Of a stretch of 43,853 nt of DNA, positions 1-8,686 are shown piece by piece. A model generated the notes under the pieces. It was not told the origin of the DNA, ran no database searches, and was given only the letters and a program-made list of their open reading frames with translations. Each line of letters starts with the position of its first letter. Position 1 is the first letter of the stretch. The translations under genes and the position numbers were made by a program. Source of the DNA: Chloroflexota bacterium (GTDB lineage: Bacteria > Chloroflexota > Dehalococcoidia > Lucifugimonadales > Lucifugimonadaceae); NCBI GenBank assembly GCA_013204545.1, contig JABMNN010000081.1, forward strand, positions 1 through 43,853. Reading direction: 5' to 3'.

Positions 1-196
1 ATCGGGAACAGCACAAACCTTAAAATAGGTAAAAACCTCACAACTATGATGATTTCAACAGGTGAAAATGATGATTCTCCGAGAGTGGCGATTTTTTAGT
101 GCATAAATGCATTTTTTGTCACTCCGTTTCGCTCGAAATACACGATAGCCCTCATCGTCACGTAAGCCCCTAGTTCCCAACTCAACCGCCTCCAAC

Positions 197-955
197 CTAC
201 CCTCGGCACAACACCCGTGCATCCGCCCGCAAACAGTCAAGAGTCACCCGTCGAATCCCCGGAGCATGAAGCAAACGCACATCCGAATCACCTATCCGAC
301 CCATCCTCTGCACCCCGCGCTCGATAAACACCGGCTCCATCACATTGAAATCCCGTGGCGTACCCCACTGATGCAACATGTAATGTCGCTCAACATCCTT
401 ACCATCAATCACCAGAGTCGCCTTAGTGAAACCCCTCTGCATGTGATAATCGGCACCCGCCAACTCTTCAACATGGTGAAAAGTCGTCACCGACTCGTAA
501 TCAACACCGATCAGCAACACGTACCCATCATCTAACTGCGCCAACTTACCGAACGGCGACCTGTCATCACACGGCGAAATAGAAAAAGTGTGCTCCCGAG
601 TCAACTCCTCGGCATCCGCACCAATCGCCGCAACAGAATGCGTCGGATGCAAACTCCGAACCGCCTCTGGGCGTTTGCGAAACGTCTCAGGAATACGACC
701 TGTCCAACAAGCCGAATTTTCTGGATCAAACACCGGCGGGTTATCTGCAGAATGTAGGGCAGTAGCAGTCAGCGTAGGAACAATAACCGTCCCGCTCGGC
801 CCCGCTGCTCCAAGCAACGCATCGATAACTGCATCGGCTCCACCCTCAACATGCCCAAAGCTACTCAGCGAACTGTGCACCAGCACACGGCTCCCCGTCA
901 TAAGCCCAAGTTCTTGAAGCCCGGTGCGAATCTCATTAACGCCAACAGTCGCCAT
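197..955 (-). CDS. AAC(3)-family N-acetyltransferase
   Basis: 252-residue protein of the aminoglycoside 3-N-acetyltransferase (AAC(3)/YokD) fold, which transfers acetyl from acetyl-CoA to an amino group, probably in the cytoplasm. Seen: the N-terminal block SRVLVHSSLSSFG (about residues 22-34), the family-typical LHPTHSVAAIG near residue 102, and TTFHHVEELAG near residue 157 where the family has its conserved His/Glu region. Length is usual for the family. The ATG start has a purine-rich GCAGGA about 10 nt upstream. Many environmental members are not resistance genes, so the substrate is unknown. No partner gene is adjacent. Confidence 0.93.
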   Translation of the reverse strand: MATVGVNEIRTGLQELGLMTGSRVLVHSSLSSFGHVEGGADAVIDALLGAAGPSGTVIVPTLTATALHSADNPPVFDPENSACWTGRIPETFRKRPEAVRSLHPTHSVAAIGADAEELTREHTFSISPCDDRSPFGKLAQLDDGYVLLIGVDYESVTTFHHVEELAGADYHMQRGFTKATLVIDGKDVERHYMLHQWGTPRDFNVMEPVFIERGVQRMGRIGDSDVRLLHAPGIRRVTLDCLRADARVLCRG

Positions 956-1108
956 AGAAAATTTTTCCTGCGCTAATCACGAAGCGCTGTTTGAACAAGA
1001 ATCCAATCGACGGGTGATTGTAAGCGATTCAAAATACACACTCACCGGCACCTAAAGCTAAAAACGTTCGCCTAATCGCAGGCGTAAAGCAACGCCCACT
1101 CCACGCAC

Positions 1109-2890
1109 TTATGAGGTCGCTAGCGATAGAGATTCGAATTCTGTTCCGGTAGAAATTGGCAGGTGAATCACGATCGCACACCCCGATTCACTCGACTGTG
1201 TGTGACTCATCTTGCCTCCGAGCTGCTCAACAAACCCCTTGGCGGTCGCAAGTCGATATCGCTCAATCTCGACATTCTCAGATTCAATAATCTCGCCCGG
1301 ATCTTCACCCGCGAACGGATCGAATATCATCCGCTCGATTTCAGGAGACAGCCGCCGACCATCGTCCGTGATCGTAATTTTGTAAAATGTTTCGCTGGTA
1401 TTACCTGTAATAACGATATTGCCATCCTCGCTGGTACTACGGCTCACTGCGCGCAATAACACCGTTTCCAGCACTCGTTGAAGCCTTGCAACATCGGTTA
1501 CAACAACTGTCTCAGACTTCGTTAAATTCACATCAACTAACCGTGCCCCCAAATGCCCGTGTTCTTCCATTTTGGAGATCGCCGATTTAACCAGTGCCTC
1601 AGCGGCAACACGTTGCCGTTGAAGGGTAGTTTCCAACCGTGGATTCGTTGTCAACTCGATCCAATCACCCATTGCAACCGACGTGTCCACCAGTCGACCG
1701 ACACCACCCTTTATAAGTCGTAGAAGCCGAGTCATCTGTTCTTGGCTCATATCCGCCACATACGTCTTGTCCAAATCATCGCCAAATCCGGATAAGAGAG
1801 TCAGTGCCGATCTGATCTCATGCGAAAGAGTCGTGAACACTCGCTGGCCACCAATTTCCGCCCTCCGCTGTGCGCTGACGTCCCTCACCAACACAATTTT
1901 GCCAACGACGTCTTGAGGCCGATTCCTCAGAAGTACATTTTTAACCTCGAGATATCTATCACCGACAAGGACTTGCATTGACTGCCCCTCTCGTAAAGCC
2001 CTCGAACTTTCCGAAACTTTTTGAGGAGCGATTTCAGTGAAACTTTGCCCCACCAGATTCTTGTCAACCGCATCAAATAATCGGATAGCCGCAGGATTAA
2101 TCTCAATAATCTTGTCTGATGCACTCAACACAACAACAGCATCGGTCAACTGGTCCGCCAACGCTGCATGGGCAATTGGCGTGAGCTCAAGAAGACCGTA
2201 ACGAACAAAGGCCACGATCATAATCACAGCCGTTATGAGAAACGAAAACGGTATTGGGTTGAGCGAACTACCCGCTGGTGCAAGCCAGAGAGAATCGACC
2301 AAGTTTGCCAGAATCGGCGGTACTGCCGCTCCGAGGATTATTAGCATCGTCTGGTTTTGATTCCGCAGAACTTTAGCTTGTAAAACAACAACCAAAACCG
2401 AAGTTACAGCAAGCAACAACGAATATATGTTGATCAAAACACCCAGTGGTTCTTTGACAGTGCTAAGTACAGAAATTCCGTAGGAAGTGGTTCGTAGTTC
2501 GGGTTGGCTAAATACCGTTCCGCTCAAACCTGAAATCCAAATCACCGCTATCAATCCCGCCGGAATCAACAACGCCACCAGAATCCACGTTCTGGTTACT
2601 CGATTCGATCGTTGGGTCAACAGAAGGCTAGTCGCCAGCAAAGCCACCGGAATAAGCCACTGCATCGTAAGTTCGATGCGGCGCCATTCAAGTTTAGAGT
2701 CCAGATCAACGGACCACAGACCAATCCCCATCGCCAATAAACGAAGTGTCGAGAGCCCGAAAATAATGATAATTGCCAGAGCGCCAGGGGCATTGCGACG
2801 CCGACAAATCATGCCAATCAAGGCCAACGTCACAGTGGCAGCGACAAAAGGCGAAACAAGCGCAATCGCACCGGGGAGATCAACAGGCAT
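1109..2890 (-). CDS. Membrane histidine kinase (7TM-PAS-HisKA-HATPase), degenerate ATPase
   Basis: 593 residues. The first ~235 form about seven hydrophobic helices (7TM-type sensor), followed by a PAS domain (about 245-345, containing LTDAVVVLSASDKIIEINPAA), a HisKA helix with the phospho-acceptor motif LSHEIRSALT near residue 355, and a C-terminal HATPase region. The ATPase looks damaged. The N-box stretch LQRVLETVLLRAVSRS lacks the usual Asn, and the G1 box reads TDDGRRLSPE rather than DNGxGI. It may be a poor or phosphatase-biased kinase, or bind ATP atypically. No response regulator gene is next to it, so its partner is unknown. Confidence 0.88.
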   Translation of the reverse strand: MPVDLPGAIALVSPFVAATVTLALIGMICRRRNAPGALAIIIIFGLSTLRLLAMGIGLWSVDLDSKLEWRRIELTMQWLIPVALLATSLLLTQRSNRVTRTWILVALLIPAGLIAVIWISGLSGTVFSQPELRTTSYGISVLSTVKEPLGVLINIYSLLLAVTSVLVVVLQAKVLRNQNQTMLIILGAAVPPILANLVDSLWLAPAGSSLNPIPFSFLITAVIMIVAFVRYGLLELTPIAHAALADQLTDAVVVLSASDKIIEINPAAIRLFDAVDKNLVGQSFTEIAPQKVSESSRALREGQSMQVLVGDRYLEVKNVLLRNRPQDVVGKIVLVRDVSAQRRAEIGGQRVFTTLSHEIRSALTLLSGFGDDLDKTYVADMSQEQMTRLLRLIKGGVGRLVDTSVAMGDWIELTTNPRLETTLQRQRVAAEALVKSAISKMEEHGHLGARLVDVNLTKSETVVVTDVARLQRVLETVLLRAVSRSTSEDGNIVITGNTSETFYKITITDDGRRLSPEIERMIFDPFAGEDPGEIIESENVEIERYRLATAKGFVEQLGGKMSHTQSSESGCAIVIHLPISTGTEFESLSLATS

Positions 2891-3266
2891 TAAAAGAAGG
2901 CTTCCACGCAGCCAGTAGAAAACGACATCGCCACTTGAATCTGTTCCAAATATATATATATATATGTGTCACAGGTATGGCACTGGGTGGCAAGTTACCA
3001 GCGCACGCATGATGCTACATAGCGTTGCAAGTACGCACCATAGGTATTTCGACCCATTTAATGAAAACACCCAATCTGCCCGTACTCGCCCAACACAAAG
3101 CCGCTGCATCAGCGCATATCTCGCCTAATCGCCGAATCTCAACACCTCCCAATCTTCTCTCACGTCTCAGAAGGCAACAACGAGCGTCGAACCTCATGGT
3201 TGCCCACCGGCGTAATCTCCCGCGCTGAACCTAAATCAAAGCCACCCATATCATTCGCCTTAAATC
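2891..3266. other. Intergenic region, no convincing gene
   Basis: About 375 bases between the kinase start and the terminator of the next gene. Apart from the AT run I see no ORF with a ribosome-binding site and protein-like composition. It presumably carries the kinase promoter. Confidence 0.5.
2950..2965. repeat. (AT)8 dinucleotide run
   Basis: An uninterrupted AT alternation of 16 bases about 60 bp upstream of the histidine kinase start. It is a short microsatellite and could vary in length by slippage. It lies where the kinase promoter is expected, so length changes could alter expression; that last point is inference. Confidence 0.7.
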
Positions 3267-3299
3267 AAAAAGCCCGAAGCCATAAACTTCGAGCTTTTT
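3267..3299 (-). terminator. Intrinsic terminator, bidirectional-looking
   Basis: The arms AAAAAGC/GCTTTTT and CGAAG/CTTCG form a 12-bp stem with one mismatch around a 7-base loop. A-rich and T-rich flanks make it usable from either strand. It lies 69 bases past the stop of the minus-strand gene ending at 3368. Confidence 0.75.
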
Positions 3300-3311
3300 C
3301 TCATACCAGAA

Positions 3312-3346
3312 TCGGATCCTAACTATATTGGAATGTAAGGATCCGA
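3312..3346. repeat. Inverted repeat TCGGATCCT/AGGATCCGA
   Basis: A perfect 9-bp inverted repeat with a 17-base spacer between the stop codon at 3368 and the terminator. It could be an RNA hairpin in the 3' untranslated region. There is no T-tract, so it is not a terminator by itself. Confidence 0.6.
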
Positions 3347-3367
3347 CTCCGGGCACACGTTACAGCG

Positions 3368-4108
3368 CTATTCGGCAGCGCCGCTGGGTAGAGGCCGAAC
3401 GGCTTTAGCCATTCTCTCAATTGCCACTTCTTCAACTTCTTGTCTGTGTGTCAGTTGCATTCCGCCTGCGAAGACGAACGCTCCTGCCAGTGCAAACATG
3501 AAGCCAAGTCCCACAAAGATGCTCCACGACATGAAGTGAGCCATGCCTGCCATGTAGTCCGAGTTCATGCCGTTCAGCAGAGTGCTCGTAAGGCCAAATA
3601 GCAACGGACTCCATGCCTGATTTCGTACCGGACCCTCGAGTGGGTGGCTACGGTCAAGATCTGAGAAGTACTTGCCATCTACAGGAACGTCGTATGAACC
3701 TGCTGGGAACGACTCACCTTTGTACTCTTTGTCTTCTGTCAGAACCACGGTCTGCGTTCCATGCAGTGTGTGGTAATTGATAATTCCGTACTGAACCATC
3801 AACTCATCCGGTGTGTTTACCAGTGTGTCGTTCGGGTCCAAGTTCTTGCGGTTTAGCTTGAAATTCCAGTCATTCTCGATCAGCGAAAGAATTCCTTCTC
3901 CGCCTTCTTTAGTGCCACGATCCGTGAAGTTGCCATCTTCGTCGTAGGTCATGTATCGACCCTGGACCTCGTAAACGGTGTCCAGAGAATCTAATCCTGC
4001 ATTGGCTTTGAGAAATAAATACCCACCGAGACCAATACCGAATATTCCTCCGATAACCAGAACTAGTCCTGCCATCGAAATAAAGTTAATCCGAAGTATT
4101 TGTGCCAT
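3368..4108 (-). CDS. Unknown protein with N- and C-terminal membrane helices
   Basis: Start chosen at ATG 4108 (MAQILRINF...), which is preceded by GAGGGAAG two bases upstream; a longer TTG-started form to 4207 is possible. The 246-residue product has a glycine-rich membrane helix at about 9-33 and a second at about 195-225. Between them is a soluble domain of about 160 residues with many acidic and aromatic residues (e.g. YDVPVDGKYFSDLD). The C-terminal tail is charged. I do not recognise the family. The topology suggests an envelope protein with its domain outside the membrane. It ends in TAG, then a hairpin and a terminator. Confidence 0.75.
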   Translation of the reverse strand: MAQILRINFISMAGLVLVIGGIFGIGLGGYLFLKANAGLDSLDTVYEVQGRYMTYDEDGNFTDRGTKEGGEGILSLIENDWNFKLNRKNLDPNDTLVNTPDELMVQYGIINYHTLHGTQTVVLTEDKEYKGESFPAGSYDVPVDGKYFSDLDRSHPLEGPVRNQAWSPLLFGLTSTLLNGMNSDYMAGMAHFMSWSIFVGLGFMFALAGAFVFAGGMQLTHRQEVEEVAIERMAKAVRPLPSGAAE

Positions 4109-4267
4109 GACTTCCCTCATGTTGTTCAGCCCATAATCACTTTCATTACCGGTTTGTGCCTGCAGAACTTCTGCGTGTATTTTTGTTGTCCGGCACGGCT
4201 GAATCAAAAATGTTCTTCATTCAGCAGTGATCATGCCGTTAACAATAATCATCCAGTATGAGGCACT

Positions 4268-4283
4268 TGTGAAAACAGTCACA
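4268..4283. promoter_or_regulatory. CRP/FNR-like operator 1 (TGTGA-N6-TCACA)
   Basis: A perfect TGTGA-N6-TCACA palindrome, the classic CRP-family consensus, in the divergent intergenic region between the genes starting at 4108 and 4587. Seen directly; that a CRP/FNR-family protein binds it is inference. Confidence 0.55.
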
Positions 4284-4300
4284 CACGGTTATGAGTGATT

Positions 4301-4316
4301 CGTGATAATTGTCACA
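4301..4316. promoter_or_regulatory. CRP/FNR-like operator 2 (CGTGA-N6-TCACA)
   Basis: A second copy with one base off the consensus. Its centre is 33 bp (about three helical turns) from operator 1, so two dimers would sit on the same face of the DNA. A further 6-bp inverted repeat TTGGTG/CACCAA follows at 4318-4335. Confidence 0.5.
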
Positions 4317-4317
4317 G

Positions 4318-4335
4318 TTGGTGTTATATCACCAA
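4318..4335. repeat. Inverted repeat TTGGTG-N6-CACCAA
   Basis: A perfect 6-bp palindrome with a 6-base AT-rich centre, two bases after CRP-like operator 2. The size and spacing resemble an operator rather than a terminator. Confidence 0.45.
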
Positions 4336-4586
4336 TTACTGGAGAGGCAACCCCGCATCTACCTGAACTATCTGTGTAGTACACCTCTCGAAATTACTCA
4401 CTCCTCACCACCCGATCCAGAGCATTTTCGGATGATGAAAAATGAACAGTTGCATCACTGAATCGAACAACGATGCCAGCCGTGCCGCTCCGACATACGC
4501 TGCCCCCATCGGTAAATAAGCAGAACCGCGGGGAACCAATCAAAATTCGGTGATGTAACAGCCGTAACAAGATAGGTTTTTTTGGG

Positions 4587-5549
4587 ATGCGCATATCTGG
4601 TGTGAAAATTACGACCCTATCGTTCGTGATCCTGCTTCTCTCGTCGATAGTCAGTTGCGGCGAAAGTGACCCGCAAGCTGAATCCTCGCCGATCGCTTCG
4701 CAGTCAGCATCAACCAGCACTCCCGCCACACGCCCTCCGCCAGCCGCCATCGATACAACAGCTGCCACCGAAACAGCGCCCCCAGCCACAACACCCCCAT
4801 CAACTACGGCAATCTCCGGCCCGCCCGACTCCGATTGGAACTGGCAGTTGACCGGCGAACTCAACATGACGGTCGATACGAACGTCTGGGACATCGATCT
4901 ATTCGAAACACATTCCGAAACTATCGCCGAACTTCGCCAAAATGGCAGATACGTAATCTGCTACTTCTCAGCAGGCAGTATTGAAGATTGGCGCCCCGAT
5001 GTCGATGGATTCGATCCTAAAGCAATCGGACTTCCCCTCGATGGATGGGAAGGCGAGAACTGGCTCGATGTCCGAGCCGAATCTTCACTCACTCTCGCAA
5101 ACTCCCGACTACGCATGGCAAAACAAGCAGGATGCGACGCGGTCGAACCCGACAACGTCGATGGCTTCACCAACGAAACGGGATTCCCACTAACCAGCTT
5201 CGACCAAATCAAATTCAACACAGCCCTCGCCCGCACCGCACACGAATACGGACTAGCAATAGGACTCAAAAACTCGCTCGATATAGCGTCGGAACTAGCC
5301 GATGAATTCGATTTCTCGGTCACAGAACAGTGCCATCAATACGAAGAATGCGAACTGCTCGCACCGTTCTTAAACTCAGGCAAACCCGTACTCAACGCCG
5401 AGTACCCAGGCAGCCAAAACACCGCCATCGAATCGGCAAGTGCAACATGCCCTGAAGCAAAACAGCTCGGAATCCACACGCTGCTACTACCACTCGATCT
5501 CGACGGATCTTGGCGAGTCAGTTGCGAAACATACAACGCTGAAAACTAG
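4587..5549 (+). CDS. GH114-like lipoprotein glycosidase
   Basis: 320 residues. An N-terminal hydrophobic signal ends in the lipobox IVSC (Cys24), so the mature protein should be lipid-anchored. A Ser/Thr/Ala/Pro-rich linker (about 30-80) precedes a TIM-barrel-like domain with the GH114 (endo-alpha-1,4-polygalactosaminidase, TM1410-like) signatures VICYFSAGSIEDWRPD near residue 127 and CDAVEPDNVDGF near residue 185. The family cleaves galactosaminogalactan-type polymers; the substrate here is inferred only from the family. It ends in TAG. Codon use matches its neighbours. Confidence 0.88.
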   Translation: MRISGVKITTLSFVILLLSSIVSCGESDPQAESSPIASQSASTSTPATRPPPAAIDTTAATETAPPATTPPSTTAISGPPDSDWNWQLTGELNMTVDTNVWDIDLFETHSETIAELRQNGRYVICYFSAGSIEDWRPDVDGFDPKAIGLPLDGWEGENWLDVRAESSLTLANSRLRMAKQAGCDAVEPDNVDGFTNETGFPLTSFDQIKFNTALARTAHEYGLAIGLKNSLDIASELADEFDFSVTEQCHQYEECELLAPFLNSGKPVLNAEYPGSQNTAIESASATCPEAKQLGIHTLLLPLDLDGSWRVSCETYNAEN

Positions 5550-5861
5550 CGCCACAACCAACCGTCCCATCAGAAACGAAACACCCTAGTCGTCGATTCA
5601 AAATACGCACGGTGAATCGTTATTCGCGCAATCCACCACACCTAAATCCCACCTCTCGCACACCCCGTTCACGAATAAATAAAATGAAATATTCATGCCC
5701 CCCGAATACAAACGGGAATAGCGTTAAGCCAAAGGCTCGACAGTCCATGACGACCCACAAGTCGAATTATTCTGCTCAACCTCCAACGAATATCGCAAAG
5801 TGAATCTTCAACTAACCATCACTGGCAAAGTTGTAAGCGTTACAAAAGAATCGAAAGGGCA
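5550..5861. other. Intergenic region, no convincing gene
   Basis: About 310 AT-rich bases after the GH114 gene. Short open frames exist, but none has a ribosome-binding site together with protein-like composition. It should hold the promoter of the small gene at 5862. Confidence 0.45.
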
Positions 5862-6116
5862 ATGAATCTAAAAGTGAAACCCGTATGTGCAGTAACAGGA
5901 TGCGAAACGCCTGACCTCCATTGCGAAGATTCCACCGATTGGGCGCTCGTAAGGGCATGGCAGCACATAATACTCAACCACCAAAACCACGGCGAACTTG
6001 CCGGAATTATCCAGAACGATCTGGTCAGTTCCGAAGTCTCAAGTACCCCGTACATGACTGCCTACTGCACTCCGGAAGGCAAGACAGTCCTCTATTTGGA
6101 AAACGTCAGTCGATAA
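5862..6116 (+). CDS. Small hypothetical protein (84 aa)
   Basis: The ATG is preceded by GAAAGGG four bases upstream, a good ribosome-binding site. The product has three cysteines near the N-terminus (CAVTGC, then HC at 20-21) and a fourth near the C-terminus, a helical middle (WALVRAWQHIILNHQNHGEL) and no membrane segment. I do not recognise it. It is probably real because of the ribosome-binding site and balanced composition, but it stands alone in a gene-poor accessory stretch. Confidence 0.5.
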   Translation: MNLKVKPVCAVTGCETPDLHCEDSTDWALVRAWQHIILNHQNHGELAGIIQNDLVSSEVSSTPYMTAYCTPEGKTVLYLENVSR

Positions 6117-6586
6117 ATAGTGCTACGTCCCACGAATAACGAACCTGTCAGTCAACTGCCACATACTTGACTGACAATATCTATCAAGCGTGTTCCAAAT
6201 ATTCGTAGGCCTAGTAAGAACGCCAATGTGCAACTCAAAGGCGTCCATTCTTCCTCGCGTCCCACAGCCGCACCGATGAAACGACTCGGCATGAACAATT
6301 CAGAAGTCCTCGCAGTCATCGGCTAAAAGGACTCGAACCCTCGCCCAATCGTTCACGAGTCGGTACCTCTAAAACAGCGGCTACACCACCCCAAGTTCAG
6401 CCACAGCAGCTTCGGCGCCCCAAAACCTCTGGACTACTCGACCGCTCTATGCGTCGTCCCATGTGCGCTCGACGAAATCCCTCAAACGCTAAACTGCCCG
6501 CATGTCAGAAATCGTCCCATCAGCGAACACGCTACGGCGAAACATAAGTGCGTGAAAAATAAAACTGAGATTGATCAATTTGTTTC
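6117..6586. other. Gene-poor stretch with tRNA-like remnant
   Basis: 470 bases without a supported protein gene. The recognisable content is the degenerate tRNA-like sequence on the minus strand (about 6329-6410) listed separately; the rest has no structure I can name. Confidence 0.5.
6329..6410 (-). repeat. Degenerate tRNA-like sequence, copy A
   Basis: Read on the minus strand it has a tRNA-like 5' part (GGGGTGGTG), a D-arm-like TTTTAGAGG, a TCGTGAACGA anticodon-arm-like hairpin and a good T-arm (GGGTTCGAGTCC, 6331-6342). No 3' acceptor strand matches the 5' one, and the anticodon stem does not pair properly. It is therefore a tRNA remnant or mimic, not a working tRNA. The segment 6345-6410 recurs in the same orientation at 9004-9073. 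Confidence 0.55.
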
Positions 6587-6787
6587 TTATTCTTCAAGCA
6601 GCTTAGCGGCGGCAGAACCGATAAGAAAAGCTATGACAATTAGCCACATATTGTTTATTTGCGGGTAGCTCCAATCGACTGGATTACCAAACAGATATTC
6701 GATCAAAAGTAATCCTGCACCCATGAGCATTCCAACCCAAAACAGTACGCGTGCAATGGATTTCTTACCCGAAATTACAGATTTCAT
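6587..6787 (-). CDS. Small two-helix membrane protein (66 aa)
   Basis: Two hydrophobic helices (about 12-31 and 46-61) are separated by a polar loop with NPVDWSYPQINN. The N-terminus is basic (KSVISGKKSIAR) and the C-terminus acidic (LLEE), which fits both ends in the cytoplasm by the positive-inside rule. Weak ribosome-binding site (TGGA). Family unknown. The composition is too regular to be chance, but it has no neighbours that explain it. Confidence 0.6.
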   Translation of the reverse strand: MKSVISGKKSIARVLFWVGMLMGAGLLLIEYLFGNPVDWSYPQINNMWLIVIAFLIGSAAAKLLEE

Positions 6788-7008
6788 ATTGATTCCAGCC
6801 CGATTTAACTTAAGTATTCACGTTTAGCGCAGAACATAATCCGGCAAAGAGTAAAAAGCCTCAAACAGCAATGTTATAACCTACCCCAAAGAGAACATAA
6901 GTACATGAAAGGTACAACGTGGTGACAACCCCAGCCCAAATTACAATGACGCTAGCCTCCGGGATAGTTCGCCAGCACAAGTTCGATGTATCAACTAATC
7001 CCACTTAA

Positions 7009-7233
7009 ATGCTTGCATGGGTCATGACGTACACCAATCAAATCAACAAGGTTTTTCAGCGCAAAACGGCGAAAGTATTTATCGTGCTGAATCCGTTCAC
7101 CGTCTACAACGCTGAACAAATCGCCTCAGTATCAGTCGAATTCGTCGAAGGCATGCATTACAACAAATTGGTGCAAAAACATTCCCATAAAGAAATGGGA
7201 TTCCGACCATCCCCAGAACCTGAAGAAATGTAA
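7009..7233 (+). CDS. Small hypothetical protein (74 aa), doubtful
   Basis: Up to 74 residues; several in-frame ATGs near the 5' end leave the start unclear and none has a good ribosome-binding site. The product is soluble-looking with the stretch AKVFIVLNPFTVYNAEQ and a Pro/Glu-rich end. It lies three bases upstream of the next small gene, as if in one operon, which is the main reason to list it. No family recognised. Confidence 0.35.
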   Translation: MLAWVMTYTNQINKVFQRKTAKVFIVLNPFTVYNAEQIASVSVEFVEGMHYNKLVQKHSHKEMGFRPSPEPEEM

Positions 7234-7236
7234 AAC

Positions 7237-7419
7237 ATGCCAGAGTCAACGGCACTCGAAGCTTGGATATTTGCAGCGATTTTTGCCGGGCTTTCCGGCG
7301 TAAACGCCTGGACAGCTATGAGTAGAGGAAGTGTGCCCACGAAAGTAGGGGGCTACGTGTTTTCACTCGCTGGCTGGTTCGTAGCGGGTGCGATCCTCTG
7401 GATGCACTACTCAAACTAG
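7237..7419 (+). CDS. Small membrane protein (60 aa)
   Basis: Begins MPESTALEAW and has two hydrophobic helices (about 8-27 and 38-56) joined by a short basic loop (SRGSVPTKVGG). It looks like a genuine tiny inner-membrane protein of unknown function. It is followed 28 bases later by a second protein with a similar start (MPELT) and also two helices. The pair may be a two-component membrane module or diverged duplicates. Confidence 0.55.
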   Translation: MPESTALEAWIFAAIFAGLSGVNAWTAMSRGSVPTKVGGYVFSLAGWFVAGAILWMHYSN

Positions 7420-7447
7420 AACGCCCCTCCTGACTGAAAAGGAAAAC

Positions 7448-7630
7448 ATGCCCGAACTAACGAACTCCGGCCAAGGCAGTCTAGGGCTCATTCTATTGGC
7501 ACTTGGAATATCGGTCGGGTACGCCTTGTTCCGCCCGAACATACGGAAACTGCCAAAGCCGATAGCCGCGATCCTAATCGTAGGTGTAATCGCCAGCGGA
7601 ATCGCATTATTGATAGCGAGCGAGACTTAA
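7448..7630 (+). CDS. Small membrane protein (60 aa)
   Basis: Start chosen at ATG 7448, which follows AAAAGGAAAAC, a fair ribosome-binding site; a longer frame upstream overlaps the previous gene and is unlikely. Two hydrophobic helices (about 12-27 and 38-56) are linked by RPNIRKLPKP. Same size and layout as the preceding small protein. Unknown function. Confidence 0.55.
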   Translation: MPELTNSGQGSLGLILLALGISVGYALFRPNIRKLPKPIAAILIVGVIASGIALLIASET

Positions 7631-7738
7631 TCAGAAGAAAAGTAAACGATGGAAACCACTAAAGCGATCCTCACCGTAACGCCCGCCCACGGATCGACTG
7701 TAGAACTCTGCGGAGCCTCATCGACCGTGTGTTACTCA

Positions 7739-8686
7739 TCACTCCACCGGAAGGGTCAACTCATTAGGACTCTTCGCCGATGCAACCGCCACATGAGATG
7801 CGAATAGAGAGCGTTCATTGTCAGACTTCATCATGCTCTCAACCAATTTGCCCACTAACTCAGGCATAGCCGCAACGTACAAATCTGCGTAGTAGACACC
7901 GTGAGATTCCCAACCTTCCGGATCAATCCCCTTCTCAGCCAACACACTCAGAACACCTTGCATCTCTTCGTCGTCTGCAAATCCACGTTGTGGGAGTCTC
8001 ACACCAGGAACCTTGCGAACTTCCATTCCAACCCGATTAAACGCCGACTCTACCTCAGCAATATCGAACATACGCAAAACGGTCATAACAGCAGCCGGAC
8101 CGCTCGAATCCGTTCGACTCGAACCGAGATGCGGAAGAATGCGGTCGAAGGAGTTTTCACCGATGTAGCCGATCGCACCCGTGCAGATGAGCAAATTGCA
8201 CCCGCTGATCCATGCAATCTCGTCTTCCGACAGTTCTTCCGATTCCAAATTCTTGACGATACCGCAATCCAGTAATCCGCTATCAACGGCGAACTTCACA
8301 GCATTTTCGGCAACGTCCAGTCCAACAACACCCATCTCGATTTTTGGCGGAACTACGTTCAGCCACATCCTCATTGCCGCGGTACAAGCAGCATAATCCT
8401 CCGGCGCACGGTAACTGAAGAACGACGCAAGCTCCTCAAACGTACAGCCGTACTTCACGAATGCCGAACCGATGCCATAAGAACACCCCACATCCAGCAT
8501 CCTGATCGGCCACCCCGGATTCTCCTCCGCCAAAATCTCGGCGGCAGTAACGCAATATTGGCGGGCCTGTTCTGCAATCTGGTACCCAAGTCGGTTCATC
8601 TCCAGCAGGTAACCGTGTGGAGTAGGTTCGGCATAGAAATTGGAGAACGAACGTTTAGCTTCATTTGGACTGGTGGATGAGGTCAT
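7739..8686 (-). CDS. Class I SAM-dependent methyltransferase-like protein
   Basis: 315 residues. Motif I of the Rossmann methyltransferase fold is visible as MLDVGCSYGIGSA (about 63-75), followed by an acidic-strand motif GLDVAENAVKFA. The N-terminal 50 residues include FYAEPTPHGYLLEM, which suggests a substrate-binding lid. The substrate is unknown and no biosynthetic cluster surrounds it. It is the only normal-sized gene in a stretch of tiny genes and repeats, so it may be accessory cargo. Confidence 0.75.
   Translation of the reverse strand: MTSSTSPNEAKRSFSNFYAEPTPHGYLLEMNRLGYQIAEQARQYCVTAAEILAEENPGWPIRMLDVGCSYGIGSAFVKYGCTFEELASFFSYRAPEDYAACTAAMRMWLNVVPPKIEMGVVGLDVAENAVKFAVDSGLLDCGIVKNLESEELSEDEIAWISGCNLLICTGAIGYIGENSFDRILPHLGSSRTDSSGPAAVMTVLRMFDIAEVESAFNRVGMEVRKVPGVRLPQRGFADDEEMQGVLSVLAEKGIDPEGWESHGVYYADLYVAAMPELVGKLVESMMKSDNERSLFASHVAVASAKSPNELTLPVE

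Noticed and set aside
3368..3370. Readthrough extension of the membrane protein past its TAG
   Set aside because: The following 14 codons look vaguely protein-like but end at another TAG inside a hairpin; no family evidence supports it.
4394..4894. Minus-strand open frame of 166 codons opposite the GH114 gene
   Set aside because: The plus-strand gene has a lipobox and family motifs; the antisense frame has low-complexity Val/Ala/Gly runs mirroring the linker.
6329..6410. Functional tRNA gene
   Set aside because: A T-arm is present but the acceptor strands and anticodon stem do not pair, so I list it only as a remnant.
7650..7805. Small plus-strand ORF starting ATGGAAACC after the tiny membrane genes
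   Set aside because: Most of its second half is antisense to the methyltransferase gene and the composition is not protein-like.
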